Shown: in pieces, positions 50,972 through 59,868 of the stretch
Layout: each line of letters opens with the position of its first letter
Numbering within the stretch: the stretch's first letter is position 1
Origin: Halobacterium noricense
GTDB taxonomy: Archaea; Halobacteriota; Halobacteria; Halobacteriales; Halobacteriaceae
Reading direction: 5' to 3'
Assembly (NCBI RefSeq): GCF_021233435.1
Contig: NZ_CP089468.1
Coordinates: forward strand, 1,798,001 to 1,862,000
DNA length: 64,000 nucleotides
Program-made: the position numbers and the translations under genes
The notes under the pieces: model-generated
Told to the model about the DNA's origin: nothing
What the model saw: only the letters and a program-made list of their open reading frames with translations
Databases searched by the model: none

Positions 50972-51562
50972 ATGTCTACTGAAAGCGCCGCGGACGGGAG
51001 CCTCGACCACGATGCGCCGGTCGTGCTCGTCGTGGACGACGAGGCGAACGTCGCGGAGGCGTACGCGCTCTGGCTCCCCGACGAGTACGAGGTCCGAACC
51101 GCAACGAACGGGGCGCAAGCCCTCGACGCAGCCGACGAGGACATCGACGTCGTCCTCCTCGACCGCCACATGCCGGACCTCTCCGGCGACGAAGTGCTGG
51201 ACCGCCTCCGGGAGCGCGGCCTCGACTGCCGGGTGGCGATGGTGACCGCGGTCGACCCCGACTTCGACATCGCGGAGATGTCCTTCGACACGTACCTCAC
51301 CAAGCCCGTCGACCAAGGAGAGATTCGGGACACCGTCGAGACCCTCCTCGGGCTGTCGTCGTTCGGCGACCAGTCCCGCCAGTTCTTCGCCGTCTCCCGG
51401 AAGATTGCGGCGCTCGAGGACGAGAAGCGCGCGTCCCAACTGGAGGACAGCGACACCTACCAGCAGCTCGTCGAGCGCCGCGACGAACTCGACAGCGAAC
51501 TCGACGATGTCGTCGGCGAGATGGACGACGACGACCTCGAAGCCGCGTTCCGCGACCTCTGA
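50972..51562 (+). CDS. HalX-domain response regulator
   Basis: A 196-residue protein: receiver (about 17-130; phospho-Asp in VVLLDRHMPDLSGDEV, Lys in YLTKPVDQGE) and HalX (about 135-190, RKIAALEDEKRASQLEDSDT). It is a close analogue of the regulator at 25661, sharing AMVTAVDPDFD. The ATG at 50972 overlaps a GTG at 50969. It ends directly against the stop of the convergent lhr gene with no gap. Confidence 0.9.
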   Translation: MSTESAADGSLDHDAPVVLVVDDEANVAEAYALWLPDEYEVRTATNGAQALDAADEDIDVVLLDRHMPDLSGDEVLDRLRERGLDCRVAMVTAVDPDFDIAEMSFDTYLTKPVDQGEIRDTVETLLGLSSFGDQSRQFFAVSRKIAALEDEKRASQLEDSDTYQQLVERRDELDSELDDVVGEMDDDDLEAAFRDL

Positions 51563-54391
51563 CTACCAGAACGCCTTCGTGCGGGCGTACTCACGTTCGC
51601 GTTCGAGGATGTCCCGGTAGAAGTCGGCCTCGTCCTCGCGGTGGCGGTTGATGACGCGGGCAGCGTTCCGCGGGCCGACGCCGCGCGCTGACAGCGCGAT
51701 AATCGCTTTCTTGCCGTGGCTCTGGACGATGCTCGCGTTCCGGAAGACGCGCTCGGTGCGGTCGCGCTGCTCGTCGTCCTTGTCGTCGGCGCGCACCGCC
51801 TTCACCGCGTCGTCGGCCCACGGCGACAGCGCGGCGACGCGCGTCGACCCGCAGTACGGGCACTCGGGCTGGTCGCTGACGCGCCGGACTTTCGTCTCGT
51901 GCTCCCAGTCCTGGCAGTGCGTACAGAACAGTTTCACGCGGTCGTCCTGGATGCGCTCGCGGACCGCCTGCACGACGCTGGCGTCCGCGTTCTCGGGTGT
52001 GAGGAGTTCCGACCCCGACGAGCGGCCGCCGACGCCGATGGCCGTTCGTTCGCCCTCGATGGCGACTTCCAAGTTGCCGGACTGGATTGCTTCGAGGACC
52101 TCGCTGGTGCGTTCGACGTCGAGGTCGGTGTGGAACACCTCGCGGACGGCCTCGTCGTAGACGGGCGTGTCTTCGAGCGCGCCCAGCAGCCGCGACAGCC
52201 CGACGCCATCTCGCCCTTTCCAACGCTTGAGTGCGCCGAACTTCGCGGCGACCTGCGCGAGCGTGAACTTCAGCGTCTCCGACTGCTTGAGACTCAACTC
52301 CAGCAGCGGCTCGACGTGCTCGGAGTCCGTCTCGTGCAGCAGGTCCACGACGCCGTTCGCGCTGATGCGCGCGGGCACGTCCAGTTCGACGCGGTACGGG
52401 CCGACGTCGAGCCCCACCGAGGAGCCGGTTCGCTGGCCGAGTAACGCCGACAGCAGCCGGCCGACGGTCTCGTTGGCCTCGTGGCCGAGGGCCGCGTTCA
52501 CGACGATTGTCTTGCCTTCCTGTTCGACGACGATGCGGTCGTCGCTGGGCATCGCGTTCCCGCTGTCGACGTGGTACTCGACCTGTTCGAGCGCCTCGCC
52601 CGCGGTGTACTCGTCCGTCGGGTAGCGCGCCGTGAACTCACGTGCGACTCCTTCGAGGGTCGCGCCCGCGTCGAACTGGTCGGCCGCGACTTCGCGCATC
52701 TCCCCGACCTCCTGGGCGACCTCGTAAGGCACGGGAATCTCCTGGCCCGTCCACGACGGCACCTCGCCCGCGGGGTCCTCGATGGGGGAGACGTTGACCT
52801 CCTCCTCTTCTTCGTCGATGTTCGTGATGCGCCACATCTCCCCGCGCTGGACGAACGTCGCGCCGGGTTCCGCGAAGTTCACGACGAAGCGCTCGTCCAG
52901 CGTCCCGACCTGCCGGCCCGCCGCCATGTCGTAGACGGCGTACGTCTCCTCGTCGGGAATCATCGAGAGGTTCGCGTAGTAGTACTGCCACGTCCCCCCG
53001 GATTTCGAGACGGTGTCGTCGTCCTCGTCGACGTAGACGACGCGGTTGTTGTGCAGTTCCATCGCCACCTCGCGGAACGTTGTCTCGTCGAGGTCGTGGA
53101 ACGGGTACGCCCGCGTCACGATCTGGTAGGCGTGGCGTGCGCTCGTCTCCCCGAAGTCCATCACCACGCCGACGATTTGGTTCGCTACGGTGTCGAGGCT
53201 GCCGTGGTGAATCTGCATCGTCTCCACGTCGCCCTCGCCGGCGCGCCGCGCGATGGCCAGCGCCTCGAACGTGTCGTCCGGGCTGCCCGTCACGACGGTG
53301 CCGTGGCTGACCTCGTCGCGGCGGTGGCCCGCGCGCCCGACGCGCTGGAGCAGGCGTGCGACCTCCCGTGGCGAGGCGTACTGGACGACGTGGTCGATGC
53401 GGCCCACGTCGATGCCGAGTTCCATCGAGGACGTGCAGAGCAAGCCGTCGAGTTCGCCGGCCTTGAACTGGTCTTCGACCTCGATGCGGGCTTCCTTCGA
53501 CAGGGACCCGTGGTGGACGCCGATGTTGGCGTCCAGTTCCTTGAACCGCGACCCCAGCGCCTCCGCGGTCTGGCGCGTGTTCACGAAAATCAGCGTGGAG
53601 TCGTGCTCGTCGACGATTTCCTGGATGGCGCGCACGTGGCTCGCCATCGACGGCGACGTCATCAACTCGTTGCTCAGGCGTTCGTCGCGCTCGGTTATCT
53701 CCGGCTCGCGCACCGAGAACTCGACTTTCGACGTGACGTCGACCTCGATAATCTCGCAGCCCCGGCCGCCCGTGAGGAACGCGCCCACTTCGCTGGGGTC
53801 GCCGACGGTCGCCGACAGCCCGATGCGCTGGAAGTCCCCCGCGAGCTCCACGAGCCGCTCCATCCCAATCGAGAGTTGGGCGCCGCGCTTCGCGCCCGCG
53901 AGTTCGTGCACTTCGTCGACGACGACGTGGCGCACGTCCGCGAGACCGTTCCGGAGCTTCTCCCCGGTGAGCATCGCCTGCAACGTCTCCGGGGTCGTCA
54001 CGAGCACGTCCGGCGGGTCGTCGGCCTGTTTCTTGCGCTGGTACTGCGTCGTGTCGCCGTGCCGGACGTCCACGTCGAGGCCGAGCGTCTCCCCCCACCA
54101 GTCGAGGCGCTCACGCATGTCGCGGTTCAGCGCCCGTAGCGGGGTCACGTACAGCGCTGCGAACCCCTCCGGCGCGCCCTCTTCGACGATGCTATTGAGG
54201 ACCGGAAGCATCGCCGTCTCCGTCTTCCCGGTCCCAGTGGGCGCGACCACGAGGCCGTTTCGGCCGTCCGCGAGCGCGGGAATCGCGCGGCGCTGTGGCT
54301 CCGTCGGCGTCGTGAACCCGCGCTCGGAGAGCGCCGCCCGAACCTCGCCGCCGAGGTGCGAGAACGCGTCCATCCCCCGCGTCTCACTCAT
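51563..54391 (-). CDS. lhr: Lhr-type DEAD/DEAH-box DNA/RNA helicase
   Basis: A 942-residue superfamily 2 helicase. The Q motif is GFTTPTEPQRRAIPAL, Walker A PTGTGKTETA (about 51-60), the DEVH box HVVVDEVHELAGAKRG, motif III SATVGDPSEV and motif VI LLQRVGRAGHRRDEV. A winged-helix/Lhr core follows. Near the C terminus a zinc ribbon (FCTHCQDWEHE, CPYCGSTRV) appears, typical of haloarchaeal Lhr forms. It unwinds branched DNA or RNA in repair. The start at 54391 is the normal length. Confidence 0.93.
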   Translation of the reverse strand: MSETRGMDAFSHLGGEVRAALSERGFTTPTEPQRRAIPALADGRNGLVVAPTGTGKTETAMLPVLNSIVEEGAPEGFAALYVTPLRALNRDMRERLDWWGETLGLDVDVRHGDTTQYQRKKQADDPPDVLVTTPETLQAMLTGEKLRNGLADVRHVVVDEVHELAGAKRGAQLSIGMERLVELAGDFQRIGLSATVGDPSEVGAFLTGGRGCEIIEVDVTSKVEFSVREPEITERDERLSNELMTSPSMASHVRAIQEIVDEHDSTLIFVNTRQTAEALGSRFKELDANIGVHHGSLSKEARIEVEDQFKAGELDGLLCTSSMELGIDVGRIDHVVQYASPREVARLLQRVGRAGHRRDEVSHGTVVTGSPDDTFEALAIARRAGEGDVETMQIHHGSLDTVANQIVGVVMDFGETSARHAYQIVTRAYPFHDLDETTFREVAMELHNNRVVYVDEDDDTVSKSGGTWQYYYANLSMIPDEETYAVYDMAAGRQVGTLDERFVVNFAEPGATFVQRGEMWRITNIDEEEEEVNVSPIEDPAGEVPSWTGQEIPVPYEVAQEVGEMREVAADQFDAGATLEGVAREFTARYPTDEYTAGEALEQVEYHVDSGNAMPSDDRIVVEQEGKTIVVNAALGHEANETVGRLLSALLGQRTGSSVGLDVGPYRVELDVPARISANGVVDLLHETDSEHVEPLLELSLKQSETLKFTLAQVAAKFGALKRWKGRDGVGLSRLLGALEDTPVYDEAVREVFHTDLDVERTSEVLEAIQSGNLEVAIEGERTAIGVGGRSSGSELLTPENADASVVQAVRERIQDDRVKLFCTHCQDWEHETKVRRVSDQPECPYCGSTRVAALSPWADDAVKAVRADDKDDEQRDRTERVFRNASIVQSHGKKAIIALSARGVGPRNAARVINRHREDEADFYRDILEREREYARTKAFW

Positions 54392-54505
54392 CTCTCAAAC
54401 GTAGGGCCGCAACCCGAATAAGCGCGTTGCCGGGCGACACGACTGCCCCTAACTCGACTCCTCGACGCCCCTCTCGGCGAGGCGACAGCGAAGATATGCG
54501 GCCGT

Positions 54506-55357
54506 TCAGACGTCGCGATAGCGACCGAGCCGCGTCCCGTCCAGCAAGTAGAGTTGGGCGTCCGGGCACGCCTCGGGGAGGAACGGCGCGAGGAATTCCT
54601 GGCCCTCGACGTTCACCCACGTCCCGCCGGAGAGGTCGTTGAATGCCGGGACCACCGCGAGGTCGCCGTGCACGTCGATGGTCTCGCCGTGGTACTCCTC
54701 GAACGGCGCGGCGTCGAGCGGGCCGCGCAGCCACGCGCGCTCGACGCGCGTCCCGCCGACCTCGTCCTCCAGCCGGACTGTCGGATGCTCGTGGCCGACG
54801 CAGACCGTCTCCGCCTCCAGCACTTCGGGCGCGGGCCACGTGTGGCCGTGCGCGAATCCGACGTCACCGAAGCGCGCGCCCTCCGGGGGTGTCGCGTCGA
54901 GGTCGAACTCGTCGGCGAGCCCGCCGTCGTGGTTCCCCACGACGAGCGTCACGGGGACGTCGAGCGCGTCGAACAGCGCGTCGAGTTCGTCGTGTTCAGC
55001 GCCCTCGGGCGTGCCGATGGCGTGCCCGAGGTCGCCGAGGAAAATAATGCGATCCGGCTGCGTCTCGCTGACGAGGTCGAGCACGCGCTCGCGGCGGTGC
55101 TCGGCGCGACTCTGGACTTCCAGCCCCTCGCGGCGCAGCGAGCGCTCGATACCCGCGTGGTAGTCAGCGACGACAAGCGCCTGCTCGCGGGTCGCGGCTT
55201 CGCCGCTCCCTCGTTCCGAGGTCTCCGTACCTTCGACTTCGCTGGTCGCGCTGCTCCCCGCTCGTCCGTCCGCGGCCTCCACGCTGTCGGCCGCGCGCTC
55301 TCCTTCGAGGTCGGCGACCGCGGCGGGTTCGCCGAGAATCGGCTCCACCAGCGCCAT
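54506..55357 (-). CDS. rpe: calcineurin-like metallophosphoesterase of the RPA operon
   Basis: A 283-residue phosphoesterase. Metal motifs are ALVVADYHAGIE, IIFLGDLGHAIG, LVVGNHDGG, FAHGHTWP and VCVGHEHPT. A segment of about 38 residues (AADSVEAADGRAG and on) at residues 20-57 breaks the usual LxGERALVVADYHAG beginning. Its DNA holds two short hairpins with TTC loops (55194-55206 and 55209-55221). The gene starts right at the stop of the RPA-associated gene, third in the rpa1-rpap1-rpe operon. It may act on DNA or nucleotides; the substrate is unproven. Confidence 0.88.
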   Translation of the reverse strand: MALVEPILGEPAAVADLEGERAADSVEAADGRAGSSATSEVEGTETSERGSGEAATREQALVVADYHAGIERSLRREGLEVQSRAEHRRERVLDLVSETQPDRIIFLGDLGHAIGTPEGAEHDELDALFDALDVPVTLVVGNHDGGLADEFDLDATPPEGARFGDVGFAHGHTWPAPEVLEAETVCVGHEHPTVRLEDEVGGTRVERAWLRGPLDAAPFEEYHGETIDVHGDLAVVPAFNDLSGGTWVNVEGQEFLAPFLPEACPDAQLYLLDGTRLGRYRDV

Positions 55358-56962
55358 CTAGATGGCTTTCAGGTGGTCGTCGCCGGACTCGTAGCAGCGC
55401 CCGCTCATCAGCGCCTCCTGGATGGCGTCCTCGATTTCGCCCTCGTCGGCGTCCCGCTCGTCGGCCGCCGTCGCGACGACGTTCTCGCGGAGCGCGCCGT
55501 CGCCGTCGTCGAGTTCGTCCATCAGCTCCACGACGTAGTCTTCGAGGTCGAGGTCCATCTCTCCGGCTTCGGAGTCCTCGCTGTCGGACTCGGGCTCGTC
55601 GTCCTCCTCGGCGGTGAATTCGTCGAGGTCGTCGCTGTCCTCGTCCTGAGACTCGTCGAACGCCTCGTCGTCGGCGTCGAAGTCACCGAGGTCGTCTTCG
55701 TCCGTGGCTTCCTCGGTGGCTTCGTCTCCGCCGGCTTCCTCGTCGGATTCGGGTACGTCGATGTCCGACTCGCCGGCGTCCGGGACTTCGGTCCCCGTCG
55801 AGAAGCCGACGTCGTAGTTCTCCTTGACTTCCTCGCGCTCCTCCTCGGAGAGCTCGTACATCTCGCCGTCCGCGGCTGCTTCGCCCTCCTCGGGCGCGGC
55901 TTCCGCAGCGACTTCGTCGGGTTCGGGCGTCTCGGCGGCTGGACCGGTCGCCGACGCCGGTTCCGACTCCGGCTCGGCCTCCGGTTCGCTCGCTTCGACG
56001 CTCTCCTCGGTCTCCGGTTCGGATTCAGTCTCCGGCTCGGGTTCTTCCTCGGTCTCGCTGACCGCGGGCGCAGTCTCGACTTCCGTCTCCTCGTCGCCCT
56101 CGCCGAGATCCGCATCTACCGTCCCCGCGTCGGGCGCTTCGTCGCTCTCGGCGGCTTCGGATTCGGTGGGTTCGGCGGGTTCAGCTTCGGTCGTCTCGGC
56201 TGCCTGCTCTTCCCCGTCGGCCGATTCACTGTCGAGGTCGGCCGCGAAGCTGAGGTCGGCGTCGCCCTCGTCGCTCGGGGAGAGCGCGAGGTCGCCGACT
56301 TCGTCGCGCTCGCCGGCGACGACGCGCGCCGCGTCCAGGGTGAGCGTGCGGACCGCGTCGAGGTACGCCGGCGTCGTGCCGTAGTGGTCGAGCGCCAGCG
56401 GGATGCCCGCCGCGAGCCCGTGCTGGACGCCCGCGGCTTCCAGAATCTCGCGGAGGTTGTCGCCGCGCTCGACGCGCTCGTGGGCGGCCGCCATCGTCGC
56501 CACGCGGTCGACGGTCTGCTCGGCCGTCGAGACGACCCAGCGGTCGCGGGTTTCGGCGTCGACCTCGCTGACTTCCTCCGGGCGGATGGACGTGTAGACG
56601 ACGTCCGCGTCCTCCGGCTGGAAGGTCCGGGCCTTCCCCGTCACCGCGACGAACGACGGCGTGTCTGCGGATTCGAGAGCGGCCAGCGCCTCGGGCTGGT
56701 ACTGCCCGGCGTAGACGACGAACGCGCCCGTCGGGTCGACGACCCGCGCGCGCACCACGTCGTCGCTGACCTGCTCGACCTCGGTGAGCACGCCCACGAC
56801 GAACACGCGGTTGACGCGCGCGCCGGTCGGCGTCACGACGTAGTTCGGCGCGCGCTCCTCGTCGCTCTCGGCGTAACTGTAGTCGGCGTCGTCGAACTCC
56901 GCGGCGAACAGCCGGTAGGCGACCTCGCGGCGGTTGACCTCCTCGTCCTCAGATTGACTCAT
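55358..56962 (-). CDS. rpap1: RPA-associated protein (RPAP1 / Rfa8-like)
   Basis: A 534-residue protein. Residues 1-130 are an OB fold (VNRRE-VAYRLFAAEFDDADY, NYVVTPTGARVNRVFVVGVL, FVVYAGQYQPEALAAL). A helical section follows, then a very acidic low-complexity region (about 215-475) rich in Glu, Asp, Ala and Ser. The C-terminal winged-helix-like part is LDLEDYVVELMDELDDGDGA and EIEDAIQEALMSGRCYESGD. Haloarchaeal RPAP1 is known to work with RPA1 in DNA repair. The start overlaps the rpa1 stop by four bases. Confidence 0.9.
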   Translation of the reverse strand: MSQSEDEEVNRREVAYRLFAAEFDDADYSYAESDEERAPNYVVTPTGARVNRVFVVGVLTEVEQVSDDVVRARVVDPTGAFVVYAGQYQPEALAALESADTPSFVAVTGKARTFQPEDADVVYTSIRPEEVSEVDAETRDRWVVSTAEQTVDRVATMAAAHERVERGDNLREILEAAGVQHGLAAGIPLALDHYGTTPAYLDAVRTLTLDAARVVAGERDEVGDLALSPSDEGDADLSFAADLDSESADGEEQAAETTEAEPAEPTESEAAESDEAPDAGTVDADLGEGDEETEVETAPAVSETEEEPEPETESEPETEESVEASEPEAEPESEPASATGPAAETPEPDEVAAEAAPEEGEAAADGEMYELSEEEREEVKENYDVGFSTGTEVPDAGESDIDVPESDEEAGGDEATEEATDEDDLGDFDADDEAFDESQDEDSDDLDEFTAEEDDEPESDSEDSEAGEMDLDLEDYVVELMDELDDGDGALRENVVATAADERDADEGEIEDAIQEALMSGRCYESGDDHLKAI

Positions 56963-58227
56963 GCTTCCACCTCCTGAAGGAAGGCCTGCGCACGCTCGGC
57001 CGGGTCGTCGGCGGATTCACGGAACTCCAGCGTTTCGAGGTTCGCGCCGTAGTCGTCCACCGAGAGGTGGCCGCGGACCGTGTACTCGGAGCCGACGAGC
57101 GTCTCGGCGATGGTGTCCGCGACGACGGTCTGGTCCATCGCGTCGCGGGCCTGCTGGCGCGCGTCCTCGATGTCGCCGCCGTACACCTCCTCGGTGAGTT
57201 CGCGGTCGAGAATCACCGTGACGGTGTCCGTGCCGTCGTCGAGAATCGCCTTCACGCGCAGGTCGTCCTCGCCCTCCACGTCGCCGTGCTGGCGGCACTG
57301 CCCCTTCTGGACGACGCGGCCGCACTCGGGACAACGCTGGATGAGCCCGGAGCCGTCCCGGACTTCGATGACGTTCCCGACGAGTTCGACGTCGTACGCG
57401 CCGCCGCGATCGACGGCCTCCCGAATCGCCATCCGGGTCGGGCCGCCCACTTCGACGGGTTCGTCGAGGCTCGTGACCGTCGAGAACTCCGAGACGTTCA
57501 CGGAGGGAACGCCGCGGAACTCGCGGACGTAGACGTCTTCGAGGCGGACGGACGCGCCCTCCTCGATTTCAGTGTGCGGGTCCCAGTCGGTGAACGGGAG
57601 GCGCGCGCTCTCGTCGCCGAGGACGCCGCTCAGAATCTCCGTCTCGCCGTCCCGGCCGTCGATGGTCCGGGTCTCGACCTCGGTCACGCGGACCTCGACG
57701 TTCCGGCCGCGGTCGCCCGGCGCGAGGTCGGCGAGATCGCGGTCGCCGCCCACGTCGTAGGGCACGTCGATGTCCTCGGCCTTGCTCACGGTCGAAGATT
57801 CCCCGAAGTTGAGTTCGGGATTCCCCTCGTACTCGCGGACGCTGGCGTTTCCGATGGCGACGGTGTCGCCGGGTTCGAGGCCGAAGTCCTCCCACGCAGT
57901 GTACGAGATTTTCCCGGTTTCGTCGGCGAGTTCGCCCTCGCCGATGACGTGGTCGTCGCCCTGGTAGCGAATCGAGCGCTTGCCCGCCGTCAGGACTTTT
58001 GCCGTCACGGTGACGCTGCCCGAGTCGGGGCTGACGTCCACGATGTTTTCTGCAGTCGGGCCGCCCGAGTCGCCGCCGGACTCGTCGCCGAACTTCCGAC
58101 GGAGGCTCCGCTTGGCCTCCTCCACGGGAACGCTGTACTCCACGAGGTTCTGCAGGTTCTCTTTGACCTCCGCTTTGTCTACACCGAGGTCGGAGGCGAG
58201 CTCCTCGGCGTGGTCGTCGATGTTCAT
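56959..58227 (-). CDS. rpa1: replication protein A, RPA1 type (multi-OB single-strand DNA binding)
   Basis: A 422-residue protein with OB folds at about residues 60-165, 175-270 and 280-410. A zinc motif CPECGRVVQKGQCRQH (about 312-327) lies in the third. It starts MNIDDHAEELASDLGVDKAE, a helical N-terminal segment. It coats single-stranded DNA in replication and repair. The order rpa1-rpap1-rpe with start-stop overlaps is the haloarchaeal RPA operon (rfa3-rfa8-ral in Halobacterium), reported to be raised in radiation-resistant strains. Confidence 0.92.
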   Translation of the reverse strand: MNIDDHAEELASDLGVDKAEVKENLQNLVEYSVPVEEAKRSLRRKFGDESGGDSGGPTAENIVDVSPDSGSVTVTAKVLTAGKRSIRYQGDDHVIGEGELADETGKISYTAWEDFGLEPGDTVAIGNASVREYEGNPELNFGESSTVSKAEDIDVPYDVGGDRDLADLAPGDRGRNVEVRVTEVETRTIDGRDGETEILSGVLGDESARLPFTDWDPHTEIEEGASVRLEDVYVREFRGVPSVNVSEFSTVTSLDEPVEVGGPTRMAIREAVDRGGAYDVELVGNVIEVRDGSGLIQRCPECGRVVQKGQCRQHGDVEGEDDLRVKAILDDGTDTVTVILDRELTEEVYGGDIEDARQQARDAMDQTVVADTIAETLVGSEYTVRGHLSVDDYGANLETLEFRESADDPAERAQAFLQEVEA

Positions 58228-58329
58228 GCGTCCGTAGTTCGGGCTGCCTGCCGTAAAAGGGTTCTCGCGAGCGGGCGCGCGTGGACCGAACACGAAACGC
58301 GTTTCCCACCGCCGCCCCCTCCCCAGCGT

Positions 58330-58989
58330 ATGCACGTCGTCGTCAACGCCGCGATGAGCGCGGACGGCAAGCTCTCGACGCGCCGCCGCGAACAGGTCGC
58401 CATCAGCGGCGAGGCCGACTTCCGGCGCGTGGACGAGCTGCGCGCGAGCGTCGACGCCGTGATGGTCGGCGTCGGCACCGTACTCGCGGACAACCCATCG
58501 CTGACCGTCGACGACTCTGACCTGGTCGCCGAACGCGACCAGCGCGGCGACGCCCCCCAGCCCGCTCGCGTCGTCGCGGACTCGCACGCCCGTACGCCGC
58601 CGGACGCCGGCGTGCTCGACGGTGCTGCGGAGACGTACGTCCTCGTCGCCGAAGAGGAACCCCGCGAGCACCGCCAGACGCTCGAAGACGCCGGCGCGAC
58701 TGTCGTGGTTGCCGGCGAGAACCGCGTCGAACTTCCCGACGCGCTCGACCAACTGGAAGCCCGCGGCGTCGAAGACCTGCTGGTCGAGGGCGGCGGCGAA
58801 CTCATCTTCTCGCTGTTCGCCGACGACCTCGTCGACGATCTCTCGGTGTTCGTCGCGCCCAAGATTATCGGCGGCCGCGACGCCCCGACGCTCGCCGACG
58901 GCGACGGCTTCGTCCGCGACTTCCCGGAACTCGACCTGGCGGGCGTCGAACGCATCGACGACGGCGTCCTCCTCGAATACGACTGCTGA
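58330..58989 (+). CDS. arfC: 2,5-diamino-6-ribosylamino-pyrimidinone 5'-phosphate reductase (RibD-C type)
   Basis: A 219-residue reductase: MHVVVNAAMSADGKLSTRRR, VDAVMVGVGTVLADNPSLTV, VRIVADS-like ARVVADSHARTPPDA, and DLLVEGGGELIFSLFADDLV. The family reduces a ribosylamino pyrimidine intermediate with NADPH in archaeal riboflavin and F420 synthesis. There is no RibD deaminase domain, as usual in archaea. The ATG at 58330 starts the first strand. It is divergent from the rpa1 operon. Confidence 0.9.
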   Translation: MHVVVNAAMSADGKLSTRRREQVAISGEADFRRVDELRASVDAVMVGVGTVLADNPSLTVDDSDLVAERDQRGDAPQPARVVADSHARTPPDAGVLDGAAETYVLVAEEEPREHRQTLEDAGATVVVAGENRVELPDALDQLEARGVEDLLVEGGGELIFSLFADDLVDDLSVFVAPKIIGGRDAPTLADGDGFVRDFPELDLAGVERIDDGVLLEYDC

Positions 58990-59007
58990 CTCGCCGTTCC
59001 CGGACCG

Positions 59008-59442
59008 CTATCCGCCGTCGGCCCGTGAGACGGGCACCGTCGTGACCTGCACCTCCGCCCGCCGGACGACGCGCTCGGTGACGCTCCCGACGCTGAGGAA
59101 TCGGTCGAGGCCGCTGCGGCCGTGCTTGCCCATCACCACGAGGTCCGCGTCGTAGTCCCCGGCCGCGTCCAGAATCTCCTCGTGTGGCAGGCCGGTCCGG
59201 AGGTGTTTCTCCACGATGATGCCGCCGTCCTCACACTGTCGGCCGGCGTGGTCGAGCGCGCGCTCGGCCTCCGCGTGCGCTTCCTCGACGACGAGGTCGA
59301 ACTCCGTCGCGACGAACCGCTCGTCGACGACGTACAGCGCATGCACCTCGGCGTCGAACCGTTCGGCTAAGGCGAGGCCGACGCCCACCGCCTCCGAGGC
59401 CCCCTCACTGCCGTCGGTCGGAACGAGAATCGTCGAGTACAC
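59008..59442 (-). CDS. universal stress protein (UspA family)
   Basis: A 144-residue USP: MYSTILVPTDGSEGASEAVG (first strand with Asp), ALYVVDERFVATEFDLVV, and the ATP-binding signature VVMGKHGRSGLDRFLSVGSV (G2xG9xGS type), then TTVPVSR. It should bind ATP and form dimers. It converges on arfC with 18 bases between. Confidence 0.92.
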   Translation of the reverse strand: MYSTILVPTDGSEGASEAVGVGLALAERFDAEVHALYVVDERFVATEFDLVVEEAHAEAERALDHAGRQCEDGGIIVEKHLRTGLPHEEILDAAGDYDADLVVMGKHGRSGLDRFLSVGSVTERVVRRAEVQVTTVPVSRADGG

Positions 59443-59524
59443 CCGCGGCTAGTCTCGGGCGGCGGACAAATACGCTTCCCCGAAGCGGGCGGCGCGCGAA
59501 CCGCGACAGCGCGTCGAAAACGAG

Positions 59525-59809
59525 TTAGTGCTGGTGGCCGGTCGCTTCCGCGTACGTCTGCCCGAAGCGCTCCTCGAACTGGTCGAGGACGGCTTCCTCG
59601 ACGTTCTGCAGTTCCTCGGTAGGCTCGCCCTGGCCGTGGTGGACGAGGGCGTGAGCGCGCTGCGCGAACGCCATCAGCGCGATGTCGCCGACGACCTGTG
59701 CCTCGCTCTCGTCGTCCTCCTCGCTGAAGATTTCCACGAGTCGCGCGGGAATCGTGACCTCGTTGGTGTCGCCGTCCGGGTCCTCGATGGTGAACGTGGC
59801 TTCGTCCAT
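59525..59809 (-). CDS. small acidic conserved haloarchaeal protein
   Basis: A 94-residue protein: MDEATFTIEDPDGDTNEVTI, PARLVEIFSEEDDESEAQVV, then IALMAFAQRAHALVHHGQGE and the ending FGQTYAEATGHQH. The His-rich helix (HALVHH) and C-terminal HQH could bind metal. I recall similar short haloarchaeal proteins but cannot name a function. It is downstream of the trxB fusion on the same strand by 59 bases. Confidence 0.7.
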   Translation of the reverse strand: MDEATFTIEDPDGDTNEVTIPARLVEIFSEEDDESEAQVVGDIALMAFAQRAHALVHHGQGEPTEELQNVEEAVLDQFEERFGQTYAEATGHQH

Positions 59810-59868
59810 GCTCGCACGGACGGGACCGCGACTAAAATGAGTGTGGTTACGGGACCGAGCCGCCGGCT

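Noticed and set aside
54554-56977. A plus-strand open frame of 807 codons over the RPA operon
   Set aside because: The opposite strand holds the phosphoesterase and RPA-associated genes with clear domains and stop-start coupling; the plus frame has none.
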